Assembly (NCBI GenBank): GCA_037447655.1
Contig: JBBHKE010001546.1
Span: forward strand, 1-64,000
Length of the DNA: 64,000 nucleotides
Source: Zygnema cylindricum
Lineage: Eukaryota > Streptophyta > Zygnematophyceae > Zygnematales > Zygnemataceae
Direction of reading: 5' to 3'
This document shows, in pieces, positions 45,191 through 57,083 of this stretch. How positions within the stretch are numbered: position 1 is the first letter of the stretch; every line of letters starts with the position of its first letter. The position numbers and the translations under genes were made by a program. A model generated the notes under the pieces. The model was not told the origin of the DNA. It ran no database searches and was given only the letters and a program-made list of their open reading frames with translations.

Positions 45191-46752
45191 ATCACTCCCA
45201 TTAGTGATGTCAAATCCATTACCCCCCAAATTTATCTTAAAATCACGAGTCCCCACTAAGTTCCTCATAAAATCTACATCTTCCGCACTCATATATTTGT
45301 ATATGATACTTACCCCATTTTATGAACTTCCCTCACTCTCTCTCATGGAATTCTTTCCACTATCACTGTTTATTTTGAATCCTACAAAATACTTCTCCTC
45401 CCACAAAATACTTCTCCTCCCCTAAACCTTTCATAAAATATTCGTCTTCTCCCCTATCCTTTGGAGCCCCCTCTAGATTTCCTTCTCCCCTTTCTATAGA
45501 ATCCGTTGAAGTCTCCTCTTTCAACCAATTTTCTGTCACCAAAATATCTATGAAAATATCCTCATTATTTTTACCTTTTTCAAGTACCTATTTTCTCTTT
45601 ACCTCTCTTATACCTCCAAAAGCGCACTGTTGCTTTCGTGGAATTTCTGTGTACGTTTCTCTCTTCTCCATTCTACCGATGTGAAGAAGCTCCAAAATTT
45701 CTTCATCCTCTTTCACCTCTTCCCCTTCTTCCTCCTCATTCTAATTCCAACTTCTAATTTCTTCTAAACAAGGGCATATCGCCATATAGTGACCCGGTTC
45801 CCTACAAAAGAAGCAAACCCCTCCTTTCGAAGCTCCCATTTCTTTTCCTCTTCCTCTCTTTCCACCAAAATTCCAATAAGGCTTATCTTTTTCTTTCTTC
45901 CTCTCGTCACGCTTTCGCCAATTACCATCATTCCTCTCGTCACGCTTGCGCCAGTCACCACCAACTGTTAGTGCATTCACCCTGTCACTTCCCCTACAAA
46001 GCTCCAAAGTGCTTTCCCTCACAAGAATCATCCCCATGGTAATGCTCCAAGTCCATGAGGAGTAGTCCATTTCCTGTATACTGTTAATGATGCTTTCATA
46101 CTCATTTAGGAGTTTCATGATTAGTGTGTTAATCTTTCTCATCTCAGATTTTATATATCCTGCACTAGAAAACTCAACATATAACGCAGCAATATCATTG
46201 CAAAACTCTATCATGCTACCGCCTTTATAAACATAGGCCTCTATTTCCTGTTTTACTAACTGCTGCCTCTGTATAGGCTCACTCTTATAAATCTGGATTA
46301 GTGTTTCCCAGATTTCTTAAGACTTGGTTAGGCTTATAAGAGTGATAGCTATGAACTTAGACACGTTTCTAAGTATGAGATGTTTTGCTATAGTGTTTTT
46401 GCACTCCCAAATTTTATTGTCGTTTTCTTCAGTTTTTGGTTTAGGTATAACCCCTACAAGTGGAACTGTAGGAGAGAGCCTAGCTCCCCTCACCACTGAT
46501 GTTCCTTTACCCTTCTCCCTTTTTCCCTCTTCCATGGCAATAATTTCGCTTTCACCTTTCGTTGCATCTAAACTCCATTTGGTTTTCTTGGAAGCCCCAA
46601 ATGAATCTCCATGGTGAGTTCCACCAAAGCCTGGTGGCGGACATCTCACTTGTCCAGAAACAATTCCCCATAAATGCTTTTTGAAAAGCAATCCCTTCAT
46701 CGTAAATTCCTAATAAGTGAAGTCTGTTCCACCAAACACAAGAACCCTAGAT
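45191..46752 (-). pseudogene. Element C gag and 5' part of the remnant region
   Basis: Gag pieces include FKKHLWGIVSGQVRCPPPGFG (about 46317-46700) and IEFCNDIAALYVEFSSAGY to a CCHC knuckle CFFCREPGHYMAIC (about 45741-46214), with an Arg/Asp-rich WRKRDERN repeat before the knuckle. Downstream fragments match the collapsed pol region of E and F. Stops and shifts make it non-functional. Confidence 0.85.
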
Positions 46753-46767
46753 GGTGGGCCTATAACT
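46753..46767 (-). other. Primer-binding site of element C
   Basis: The minus strand reads AGTTATAGGCCCACC beside the LTR. It is the diverged form of GGTTATGGGCCCACC, complementary to the anticodon arm of initiator tRNA-Met. Confidence 0.75.
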
Positions 46768-47826
46768 TGATATTTTATAGGTTCCATTTCCCCACAAAAA
46801 TCGCAGACCTAAAGAAGCTTTTCTAGATAGTGTCGAAACCAAGTTTATACAAACCCAAATGATTGACACCTTGACAGTCAGAACTCGTATAAAGCTTGAC
46901 TTTCTGTGTGCTCAGTTTCACCACAAAATGCAAAGCTTAAACATGTGTTTTGGACAACATTCTCCACTTTGACTTTCCCTTAGAAATGCCGCTAACCTGG
47001 CAAGATCATACTCTGAACGACTAAACTCATGTGTAGCTTGGACTCCCTTGAGTCCGCAGCAAAAAGAATCATTGAATTTTCTCCCTTGAGCAGTTAGTTA
47101 TGGCTCGCCAAAGATGGCCGATAAATACAAAAGGTCACCTGGAGAGAGGCGCCTCAAACACTCTAAGTCCCTTAACTCCTACTCACAACTACCTACTAGT
47201 CTACCCTCGGCCAATCAAAAGAGTGTATAGTACAAGTAGGTACGGTGGCCGATTGTACTTCTTGTACGGCCATTGTACAACATGTCTTTCTGGTTGACAC
47301 TTGTCAATATAGGAGCCATCGTTCCTCCTCCCATCCTTTCCAATGTCCAATGATGTGGCGCCACATGGCACAGCGCGCCACTATTACCAAAAGCCGCCAA
47401 AGATTCATTCGGGTTTGGCGGGGGCGACGTCGTCCATCCGATCATGTATTTTACACGGCTAGATTCGCGTCCGCGAGCGCCGTTTGACTATGCTGTCGTT
47501 TCGTCAATTTTGGTTTGTTTAAGTGAAAGTGACGTTTGCGTGACACTTTAATTAATTGCCGAACCATAAACGTATATCGTTTCGTTAAAGCATTAATGGT
47601 TAAGGCGTACGTTTGTAAAGTACTTCGTAGACCCAAGTTCAAATCCTGTTTAGGGCAACTTTTGGTAATCTATCAATCTGACTGCCTGTTTCTTTCTGAC
47701 TATGGCGGCAACCATGGTGACTCTCTCTTTCTCTCTTCACTCCAGATTCTAATTTAAAAAGCGAATATTAATTACTTCTTTTCAACATAGACAAATACAG
47801 ACCTAGAAAATACACACATTTTAACA
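46768..47826 (-). repeat. 5' LTR of element C
   Basis: 1059 bp. Its antisense (plus) strand carries TGGTTAAGGC (47597-47606) and AGTTCAAATCC (47636-47646), resembling the D and T arms of class II tRNAs. It also has the GTAC cluster (about 47235-47280). Confidence 0.9.
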
Positions 47827-48175
47827 AATACATTAGAGGATCTGCCATATCCATTTATACACGGAAATATGAGGAAATTTGTGCTATGATTGAAATAGCA
47901 TCCGCCTATTTCGAAGCTCTAGCCATAATTGGCAGCCCCGAAATTCCTTTCCAACCCGCTGTGCATGCAGTTTATGACTCTGCTGGCAATGAAATTTCAC
48001 CTGAAATACCTGAGGTTCCTCATCAATTTGCAGTGGCAGCTCGGGCTGCAATTCTGGCTAGACCTGAAATGCTAGTCCCTTTAAGAGATCCTGTCTCGTT
48101 AATTTTCGATTTATTAAAAGACGAATATCGAATGCAGAATCCTGACCAAGTCAAAGAATTAATGAATTTCGAACG
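47827..48175 (+). pseudogene. Ty3/gypsy element, gag segment 2
   Basis: Open in frame from 47829 (IRGSAISIYTRKYEE, YFEALAIIGSPEIPF, VAARAAILARPEMLVP) to the border of element E at 48175. It continues segment 1 across element C, and segment 3 continues it across element E after one copy of GAACG. Previously it would look like a 100-codon gene of unknown function; context makes it gag. Confidence 0.75.
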
Positions 48176-49323
48176 TGTTGATATTTGAGTATTTTGTAGG
48201 TCTTTATTTAGGATAGGAAAATAGCAGAGGCAGTTTGCCTCTGACTCCCTTCTCTAAGCCCCCACACTTGTTGTAGTCACAGAAGGCTGTAGAGGGAGCT
48301 AGAGCCATGGCTTCCTAAGCTCTCCAAAGAGACAAGAGTAAATAATGGTATGTTTACTAAAAAGGTACTTGACGGATCCCTGATTTGATCCTGGTACTTA
48401 CCTTCCATCACACAACCCGTATCCGTCAGCTTTATCCGTTTAGTCTAGGACTAGTGCTAAGATATGTAGGGTTTGATAATTATATAAACATGTACGCATA
48501 GACGAATTCATTTAAAGGCGCGAATAGATTCTTAGTACATAGATACAGTTTAGAGTAGTACGGTTTACGACACTTCGCGAAACTAATACCGCGCATTTAT
48601 TTTCGACGGGTAGAATTGAATGCTGGATTTAATTGACGGCTGTGGTGCGAGCCGAGATTCCGGAATGGTTGCGTTGGCGTTTTTTGGCGCCGCTACTCCG
48701 GATGACACGTGGAAATGCGCTGGAGGATTGCGGAATCTCCGGAACGCAAGATAACGAGTTTGGATGTGACAAATGTCACCTATATGGTGATGTCGTATAG
48801 TTGCTGTACAAACAGTACTCCGCCGCCTGTACTTTTTTGTACGGTATAGTCCTATGATTGGCGCCGTACTTCAGTATAAGGGGTTTAGAGAGGGACTAGG
48901 ACTTAAAATTTTTGGGTAGGTAGCCACCTCTCCTAGAGAGCATCTTGCATAAAAGGCTTACTTTGGCCAGCCATATCTATCAACTCAGTTGACCAAATTC
49001 AGTGATTTTTTTTGCTGCAGACTCAAGGGAGTCCACGCTACACAACGGTGTGGCCGGTCAAAGTGTTTGCCTGCCAGGGTGGCTGCATTTCTAAGGGAAA
49101 GTCAAAGTGGGGAATGTTATCCAAAACACATATTCTAACTTTGCATTCTGTGGTGGAACTGAGCAAACAGAAAGTCTTTTTTCACATGGGTGAATTTGTA
49201 TTGGGGATTTGATTGTCAAGGGGTCAATCATTTGGGTTTTTATTAACTTGGAGTCGGCACTAACTAGATAAGCTTCCTTGGATCTGGGAATTCTATGGGG
49301 GGAAGGGACCCCATAGAATTACA
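48176..49323 (+). repeat. 5' LTR of element E
   Basis: 1148 bp, TGTTGATATTTGAG to AGAATTACA. The end forms a long hairpin (AATTCTATGGGG with CCCCATAGAATT) next to the PBS. Confidence 0.92.
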
Positions 49324-49338
49324 GGTTATGGGCCCACC
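49324..49338 (+). other. Primer-binding site of element E
   Basis: GGTTATGGGCCCACC, identical to elements A and F; complementary to the anticodon arm of initiator tRNA-Met. Confidence 0.85.
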
Positions 49339-50904
49339 ATCAAAGGTGCCTATGTTTGATGGAACAGACTTCACTTAATGGGAGTTCACGATTGAGGGAT
49401 TGTTTTTTGAAAAGCACTTATAGGGAATTGTTTCAGGACAAGTGAGGTGTCCGCCACCGGGCTTTGGAGGAACTCACTATGGAGAATCACCTGGGGCTTT
49501 CCAGAAAACCAACTGGAGTAAGAATGGAACGGAAGGTGAAGGGAAAATCATTACAATGGAAGGGGGAAAATGGGAGTAGGATAAAGGGACACCTATGGTG
49601 AGGGGAGCTTGGCTCTCGGCTACGGTTCCACTTGTGGGGGTTATAACTGAACAAAAAAATGAAGAAAATGATAGAAAAAATTGGGAATATGAAAACACTA
49701 TAGCAAAACATCTCATACTTAGATATGTGTCTAAGTCCATAGCTATCACTCTTTTAAATCTAACCAAGTCTTCGGAAATCTGGGAAACACTAATTCAGAT
49801 TTATAAGAGTGAGACTATACAGAGGCAGCGGTTAGTAAAACAGTAAATCAAGGCCTATGTTTATAAAGGCGATAGCATGATAGAGTTTTGCAATGATATT
49901 GCTGCGTTATATGTTGAGCTTGCTAGTGTAGGATAAGTAGAATCTTAGGAGAGAAAGATTAATTCATTAATAATGGAACTCCCATATAAGTACAAAGACA
50001 TCATTTACCGTATGAAGGGAATGGATGGATCCTCATGGACTTGGAGCATTACCATGGGGATAATACTTGTGAGGGAAAGCACTTTGGAGCTTCGTAGGAG
50101 AAGTGACAAGGGGGCTGCATTTACAGTTGGTGCTGACAGGCGGAAGCGTGATGTGAGGAACGGCGGTGACGAGCGGAAGCGTGATGATAGGAAGAAAGAT
50201 AAAGGTAAACCTTATCGAAACTTCGGTGGAAGGAGAGGGAGAGGAAAAAAAAGGGAACTTTGAAAAAGGGGGTTTGCTTCGCTTGTAGGAAACCGGGTCA
50301 CTATATGGAGGAGTGTCCTTGTTTGGAAGAACTTAGAAGTTGGTATGTGAATGAACAAGAAGAAAAGGAAGAGGAGAAAGAGGATGAAGAAATTTTGGAG
50401 CATCTTCACATTGGTAGAATGGAGAAGAGAGAAAAGTACACGGAATTTCCACGAAAGCAACAATGTGCTTTTGGAGGTATAAGGGAAGTAAAAGGAAGGG
50501 AGTTACTTGAGGGAGTTAGAAATAATGAGGATAATTTTATAGATATGTTGGAAACAAAAAACTGGTCGGATAGGGAGACTTCAACGCATTCCGAGGAAAG
50601 GGGAGACGTAAAACTAGACGCGGCTTTAAAAGATAGGGAAGAAGAGAAATATTTAATGAAAGGTTTAGGGAAGGAGAAATATTTATTAGGAATTAAGTCA
50701 GAAAGTGATAGTGGAAAGAATTCCATAGGAGAGAGTGAGGAAAGTTCAGAAAATGGGGTGAGTATCATGGACAAAAATATGAGTACGGAAGATGTATGTT
50801 TTATGAGGAACTTAGTGGGGACTCTTGATTTAATGATAAGTTTGGGGGGTAATGGATTTGACATCACTAATGGGAGTGATGCCATTTATGAAGGTGTGTT
50901 GTAA
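49324..50904 (+). pseudogene. Element E gag with collapsed pol remnants
   Basis: The start codon in the LTR is lost (the loop reads AAGGGA instead of AATGGA). Gag runs from GPPSKVPMFDGTDFT with stops at several tryptophan or glutamine codons, through the YENTIAKHLILRYVSKSIAI segment, to a CCHC knuckle CFACRKPGHYMEEC near 50280. The rest (QQCAFGGIREV, KYLLGIKSESDSGKNS, SIMDKNMSTED) parallels short islands of A's pol. It has decayed further than F. Confidence 0.85.
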
Positions 50905-51239
50905 AAGGGATAGCATCTGGGTGTGTGTTGCAGAATGGAGATGGGGCTGGCTGGTTCAATTGCAAGAGGGGAATCGGTTTTTGTGTGGATGGTAATGAGA
51001 TGAGGTGGATAATATCTTTGCTCGGATTTATGAAAAATTGGGATGCTAAATAAAACGTATGATCAACTAGATGGAATGTTTACTTCAGCTCATTTAATGG
51101 ACCTTACTAAATATGAGGGTGTTGTCTTAAAGTTTTATAAAAAAAAAAGGAAAAGAAAGAGGAAAAGGAAAAGGGGAAGGGAATATTTGTTTATTTGTTT
51201 GTAAGAAGTAAAAAGAAATAGACTAGAAAATAAGGGGAG

Positions 51240-51683
51240 TGTTGATATTTGAGTATTTTCTAGGTCTTTATTTAGGATAGGAAAAGAGCAGAGGCAGTCT
51301 GCCTCTGGTTCCCTTCTCTAAGCCCCCACACTTGTTGTAGTCACTGAAGGCTGGAATGGGAGCTAGAGCCATGGCTGCCTAAGCTCTCCAGAGAGACAAG
51401 AGTATATAATGGTATGTTTACTAAAAAGGTACTTGACGTACCCAGGATTTGATCCTGGTACCTACCGTCCGTCACACAACCCGTAGCCGATAGCTTTATC
51501 TGTTTAGTCTAGGACTAGTGCTAAGATATGTAGGGTTTGATAATTATATAAATATGTACGCGTAGACGAATTCATTTAACGACGCGAATAGATTTTTATT
51601 ACATAGATACAGTTAAGAGTAGTACGGTTTACGGTACTTCGCGAAACTAATACCGCGCATTTGTTTCGACGGCGAAACAAATA
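51240..51683 (+). repeat. 3' LTR of element E, left part
   Basis: Begins after the polypurine tract AAAATAAGGGGAG and is interrupted at AAATA, the target of element F. An antisense T-arm-like hairpin lies at 51442-51458. Confidence 0.92.
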
Positions 51684-52863
51684 TGTTGATATTTGAGTAT
51701 TTTCTAGGTCTGTATTAGGATAGAAAAACAGCTGAGGCGGTCTGCCTCTAACTCCCCTATCGAAGCCCCCACACTTGTTGTAGTCACTAAAGGCTGGATA
51801 GGGAGCTAGAGCCATGGCTGCCTAGGCTCTCTAGAGAAGACAGGGGGTGAAATAGGTAGACTTACCAAAAGTTAGTTGACGGACCCAGGAATTGATCCTG
51901 GTACCTGCCGTCCGTCAATCCGCATTAACCGTTAGCTCTAGCCGTTAAATCTAGGACAGATATTACGATATGTAGGGTTTGATAAATATATAAATCGTCA
52001 TATGTAGATTAATCCGTTTAACATCTAATAGATACTTAGTACATAGATACAGTTTGATTTAGTACGAAGTACGGTATGTGGACAGAACGGATACCGCGCA
52101 TTTGTTTCGATAGCGAAACAAATACCGCGCGTCGAATTTCAGCGGCTAGGATTATAGCCGGTTTTGATCGGACGGCCACGATAGGCGCCGCGATCATGGA
52201 AAAGGCATTTTTGGCGTTTTACGGTCTTTGCCACGTCGGATGACACGTGGCGTGATAACATTGGACTACGGGAATTCCGGAGATTACAGGAACTAATCCT
52301 GATTTGACACGTGTCGACATTTTGGCCATGTCGTACAACGGCCGTACATAAAGTACACCGGCACCTGTACTTTTCTGTACGACACAGTAATTTGATTGGT
52401 GTCGTACTTCAGTAGATAGAGTTTTAGAGAGGGAATAGGACTTAGAAAATTTTGGGTAGGCAGCTGCATCTCCCAGAGAGCACTCTGTATAAATGGCAAA
52501 ATTTGGCCAGCCATAACTATCGATTTACTTGACCATTTTCAGTGATTCTTTTTGCTGCGGACTCAGGGGAGTCCAGGCTACATAGTGGTGTAGTCGGTCA
52601 GAGTTTTTGTCTGCCAGGGTGGCTGCATTTATAAGGGAAAGTCAAAGTGGGTGAATGTGTCCAAATCTCATATTCTAACTTTGCATTCTGTGGTAGAACT
52701 GAGCACACAGAAAGTGTTATTTTACAGGGGTGAATCTATATTGGGATTGTGACTGTCAAGGGGTCACTCATTTGGGTTTATATTAACTTGGAGTCGGCAC
52801 TATCTAGATTAGCTTCTTTTGGATCTGCATACTCTGAGGGCCAATGGAGGTCTCAGAGTTTCA
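51684..52863 (+). repeat. 5' LTR of element F
   Basis: 1180 bp, TGTTGATATTTGAG to GAGTTTCA. Antisense T-arm-like hairpin at 51885-51901 (stem CCAGG/CCTGG, seven-base loop); GTAC cluster at about 52332-52410; CTCAGGGGAG hairpin near 52560; terminal hairpin ACTCTGAG/CTCAGAGT with the gag ATG in the loop. Confidence 0.93.
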
Positions 52864-54832
52864 GGTTATGGGCCCACCATCTATAGTGCGTATGTTCGAT
52901 GGAACAGACTTCACCTATTGGGAGTTTACAATGGCGGGATTGCTTTTTGAGAAACACTTATGGGGAATTGTTTCGGGACAAGTGAGATGTTCGCCCCCTG
53001 GCTTTGGAGGAGCTTACTATGGAGATTCATCTAAGGCCGCCCAGAATATCAACCGGAGCTCAGATGCAACGGAAGGTGAAGGGAAAAATCTTTCTGTGGA
53101 TAGGGAAATAGGGGAGAAGGAAAAAGGGACACCTATGGTGAGGGGAGCTAGGCTCTCAGCTATGGTACCACATGTAGGGATTAAAACTGAAGAAAATGAC
53201 ACAAAAATATGTGAATACAAAAACACTATAGCAAAACATCTCATGCTTAGATATGTGTCTAAGTCGATAGCTATCACTCTTTTAAGTCTAACCAAAGCTT
53301 CAAAGATATGGGAAGCACTAATTCAGATTTATAAGAGTCAGACTATTCAGAGGTAGCAATTAGTAAAACAGGAAATAGATGCCTACGTTTATAAAGGCGG
53401 TAGCATGATAGAGTTTTGCAATGATATTGCTGCGTTATACGTTGAGCTTACTAGTGCGGGATATGTAGAATCTGAGGAGAGTAAGATTAATACACCACTT
53501 ATGAAACTCCCACATGAGTACGAAAACATCATTTGTCGTATGCAGGCAATGGATGGCTCCTCATGGACTTTGAGCTTTACCATGGGGATAATTCTTGTGA
53601 AGGAAAGCACTTTGGAGCTTCGTAGGGGAAAGGACAGGGTCAATGCATTTTCAGCTGGTCGTGATTGGCGGAAGCGTGATGAGAGGAACGGCGGTGACGA
53701 GCGGAAGCGTGATGAGAGGAAGGGTGGTGACGAGCGGAAGCGTGATGAGAGAAAGAAAGACAAAGGTAAACCTTATCGAAACTTTGGTGGAAAGAGAGGG
53801 AGAGGAAAAGAAAGGGGAGCTTTGAAAAAGGGGGCTTGCTTCTTTTGTAGGGAACCGGGTCATTATATGGAGGAATGCCCTTCTTTGGAAAAACTTAGAA
53901 GTTGGAATGTGGATGAGGAGGAAGAAGGGGAAGAGGAGAAAGAGGATGAAGATATTTTAGAGCTTCTCCGGATTAGTAGTATGGGGAAGAAAGAAAAGCA
54001 CACAATAATTGCACGAAGGCAACAGTGTGCTTTTGGAGGTATAAGGGAAGTAAAGAGAGAGGAGGTACTTGAGGATGTCGAGGAGTATAGAGTGTATGAC
54101 TTAGAAATGAGAAAGTCAGTTCTAGGATCCATAAGTGAAAACGGGAAAGATAAAATTAATCAGGATAATTTTATAGATAATAGGGAACCAGAAAACTGGT
54201 CGGAAAGGGAGACTTCAACGGATTCCGAGGAAAGGGGAGAAGTGAAACTGGAAGAGGTTTCAAAGGATAGGGGAGAAGAGAAATATTTGATTAAAGGTTT
54301 AGGGGAGAAGAAATATTTATTAGGAATTAAATTAGAAAGTAATAGTGGAAAGAATTCCATAGGAGAGAGTGAGGGAAGTTCAGAAAATGGGGTAATTATC
54401 ATGGATAAAAATATGAGTACGAAAGATGTAGATCTTATGAGGAACTTAGTGGGGACTAGTGTTTTTTGGGAATATTTGGGGGTGGATGGATTTGACATCA
54501 CTACTTGGTGTGACGTCACTTGTGAAGATGTGCCTGTAAAAGGGTTAGCATCTGGGTGTATGTTGCAGATTGGAAATGGGGCTGGCTGTTTGGATCGCAA
54601 GAGGGAAATCGGTTTGTGTGTGGATGAAAGAGTGATGAAGTGGATAAAATCTTTGCTCAAATTTATGAAAAATGGGATGTTAAATAAAATGTATGATGCA
54701 ATTATCATTTCAATTCATTTAATGCACTGTGTTAAATACTTAAGTTTTATGAAAAGAAAAGGAAAGAGGAAAATGAAAAGAAAAAAAAAAAAAAGGGGAG
54801 GGGATGTTTATTTACTTGTTTGTGGAAGTTGA
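52844..54832 (+). pseudogene. Element F gag fused to in-frame pol remnants, one nonsense codon
   Basis: About 660 codons in one frame from an ATG in the 5' LTR to 54832, broken only by TAG at 53354-53356 (probably once CAG). Gag: GPPSIVRMFDGTDFTYWEF, IEFCNDIAALYVELTSAGY. An Arg/Asp-rich repeat (three KRDER units) precedes the CCHC knuckle CFFCREPGHYMEEC near 53840. Then come short islands resembling A's pol: QQCAFGGIREV (before the protease site), EEYRVYDLE (end of integrase), LGEKKYLLGIKLESNSGK (end of reverse transcriptase), IIMDKNMST and FDITTWCDVTCEDVPVKGLA (RNase H). The catalytic domains themselves are gone. It probably made gag and relied on an autonomous relative. Confidence 0.85.
52864..52878 (+). 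other. Primer-binding site of element F
   Basis: GGTTATGGGCCCACC next to the LTR; it also encodes the VMGPP residues of gag. Confidence 0.85.
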
Positions 54833-54860
54833 AAGAAAATAGACTAGAAAATAAGGGGAG

Positions 54861-55640
54861 TGTTGATATTTGAGTATTTTCTAGGTCTGTATTAGGATAG
54901 AAAAAGAGCTGAGGCGGTCTGCCTCTAACTCCCCTATCAAAGCCCCCACACTTGTTGTAGTCACTGAAGGCTGGATAGGGAGCTAGAGCCATGGCTGCCT
55001 AGGCTCTCTAGAGAAGACAGGGGGTGAAATAGGTAGACTTACCAAAAGTTAGTTGACGGACCCAAGAATTGATCCTAGTACCTGCCGTCCGTCAATCCGC
55101 ATTAATCGTTAGCTCTAGCCGTTAAATCTAGGACAGATATTACGATATGTAGGGTTTGATAAATATATAAATCGTCATATGTAGATTAATCCGTTTAACA
55201 TCTAATAGATACTTAGTACATAGATACACTTTGATTTAGTACGAAGTACGGTATGTGGACAGAACGGATACCGCGCATTTGTTTCGATAGCAAAACAAAT
55301 ACCGCGCATTTGTTTCGATAGCGAAACAAATACCGCGCGGCAAATTTCAGCGGCTAGGATTATAGCCGGTTTTGATCGGACGGCCACGATAGGCGCCGCG
55401 ATCACGAAAAAGGCATTTTTGGCGTTTTACAGTCTTTGCCACGTCAGATGACACGTGGCGTGATAACATTGGACTACGGGAATTCCGGAGATTACAGGAA
55501 CTAATCCTGATTTGACACGTGTCGACATTTTGGCCATGTCGTACAACAGCCGTACATAAAGTACACCGGCACCTGTACTTTTCTGTACGACACAGTAATT
55601 TGATTGGTGCCGTACTTCAGTAGATAGAGTTTTAGAGAGG
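54861..55640 (+). repeat. 3' LTR of element F, left part
   Basis: Follows AAATAAGGGGAG. Compared with the 5' LTR it carries a tandem duplication of about 40 bp around ATACCGCGCATTTGTTTCGA (55270-55340). It is interrupted at AGAGG. Confidence 0.9.
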
Positions 55641-56642
55641 TGCAATTCTGTGTCCTCCATTGGACTACAGAATACAGGAAGCCTCTAGATAGTATTTTAC
55701 TAACCCACTTTAAGCCACGATCACTTCTGCCCAAGAAGGCAAACTGAGAATTTGACTGCACCCCTGTGTAGCCTGGACTCCCCTGAGTCCGTAGCAAAAA
55801 GAATCACTGAAAACGGTCAACCAGGCGATAAGTTATGAGCCGGCAAAAATGCCAATTTATACAAAGCTCTCTTAGAGAGAGGTGTCTGTCTACCAAATAT
55901 TTCCTAAGTCCTAAATCCCCCTCACAACCCCTATCTACTAAAGTACGAACCAATCGTATTACTGTAAAGTACAGAAAGGTACTATGGCCGATGTACTTTC
56001 TGTACGGCCGGTGTACGACAAGGCTCTTGAGTGGACGCGTGTCATTTTTCCACTTGTCCGTATTTCCTCCGGAATTCCCGCGACCGAATGTCATCCTTCC
56101 ACGCGGCGCCACGTCATGCCACGTCCATAAAATCCAAAGTGACCATTCCGCGATCTCGGCGACGACGTGCGCCGTCGGATTAAATCCGACATTAAATGTC
56201 GACCGTTAAAAGTGTCTGTTTCATTTGTTTCGTGCGAAATGAAGTTTCGCACTAAACTTTAACAAGTTCTATGTTCGTTTCGTTTTATATTCCAGTTAGA
56301 TCATTTCGGTACTATACAACAGTTTATATATGAATGAAACCCTATATAATCTAACGGACTTCTACGACAGACTGGTTAGAGCTAACGGCTACGCCGCGCT
56401 CTACCGGTCGGGGGTTCGAGTCCTGCCGGACTCATCCTTTTGTTGAGAGTGACTTAAGTCACTCTTTAGTCCTTCCTATGGAGCTGAGGCAGCCATGGCT
56501 CCATCGCTCTCTCTCTCTTTCAGTGACTACAACAAGTATGGGGGAGAGAGAGAAGAGATGGAGGCAGGCTGCCATCATTTCTTATATATGTTTCCGCTAA
56601 TTTATTTTAAAATAGAAAATACAAAAACTACTTATTTCAACA
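55641..56642 (-). repeat. Solo LTR of the element A family, TSD AGAGG
   Basis: 1002 bp, almost identical to A's LTRs, flanked by AGAGG at 55636-55640 and 56643-56647. Its plus strand shows the tRNA-like arms TGGTTAGAGC (56373-56382) and GGTTCGAGTCC (56413-56423). Confidence 0.95.
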
Positions 56643-57078
56643 AGAGGGAATAGGACTTAGAAAATTTTGGGTAGGCAGCTGCCTCTCCCAGAGAGCACTC
56701 TGTATAAATGGCAAACTTTGGCCAGCCATAACTATCAATTTACTTGACCATTTTCAGTGATTCTTTTTGCTGCGGACTCAGGGGAGTCAAGGCTACACAG
56801 GGGTGTAGTCGGTCAGAGTTTTTGTCTGCCAAGGTGGCTGCATTTATAAGGGAAAGTCAAAGTGGGTGAATGTGTCCAAATCTCATATTCTAACTTTGCA
56901 TTCTGTGGTGGAACTGAGCACACAGAAAGTGTTATTTCACAGAGGTGAATCTATATTGGGATTGTGACTGTCAAGGGGTCACTCATTTGGGTTTATATTA
57001 ACTTGGAGTCGGCACTATCTAAATTAGCTTCTTTTGGATCTGCATACTCTGAGGGCCAATGGAGGTCTCAGAGTTTCA
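56643..57078 (+). repeat. 3' LTR of element F, right part
   Basis: Continues from the AGAGG duplication to GAGTTTCA and matches the end of the 5' LTR (52427-52863) closely. Confidence 0.92.
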
Positions 57079-57083
57079 AAATA

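Larger units (their letters stand above)
26592..47826 (-). mobile_element. Copia element C (gag-only group), split by nested insertions
   Basis: The left LTR is 26592-27662 and the right LTR, with the PBS, 46768-47826. Internal pieces are 27663-27778, 29852-30094, 38594-38836 and 45191-46767. The two LTRs are about nine-tenths identical, so the insertion is old. The flanks (GATAT, AATAC) are a degraded TSD, and the gypsy gag frame resumes correctly across C, which supports one insertion. Inside it lie LTR D, element B, an LTR A fragment and element A. Confidence 0.8.
51684..57078 (+). mobile_element. Copia element F (gag-only group), TSD AAATA
   Basis: 5' LTR 51684-52863, internal region 52864-54860, 3' LTR 54861-57078 (interrupted by an A-type solo LTR). 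It is flanked by AAATA at 51679-51683 and 57079-57083, inside the 3' LTR of E. The internal region is about 2 kb, against about 4.3 kb in A. Confidence 0.95.

Noticed and set aside
56361-56436. A genuine tRNA gene in the LTR
   Set aside because: D-arm and B-box-like words are present, but the acceptor stem does not pair and no convincing anticodon arm can be drawn. Kept only as a tRNA-like segment.
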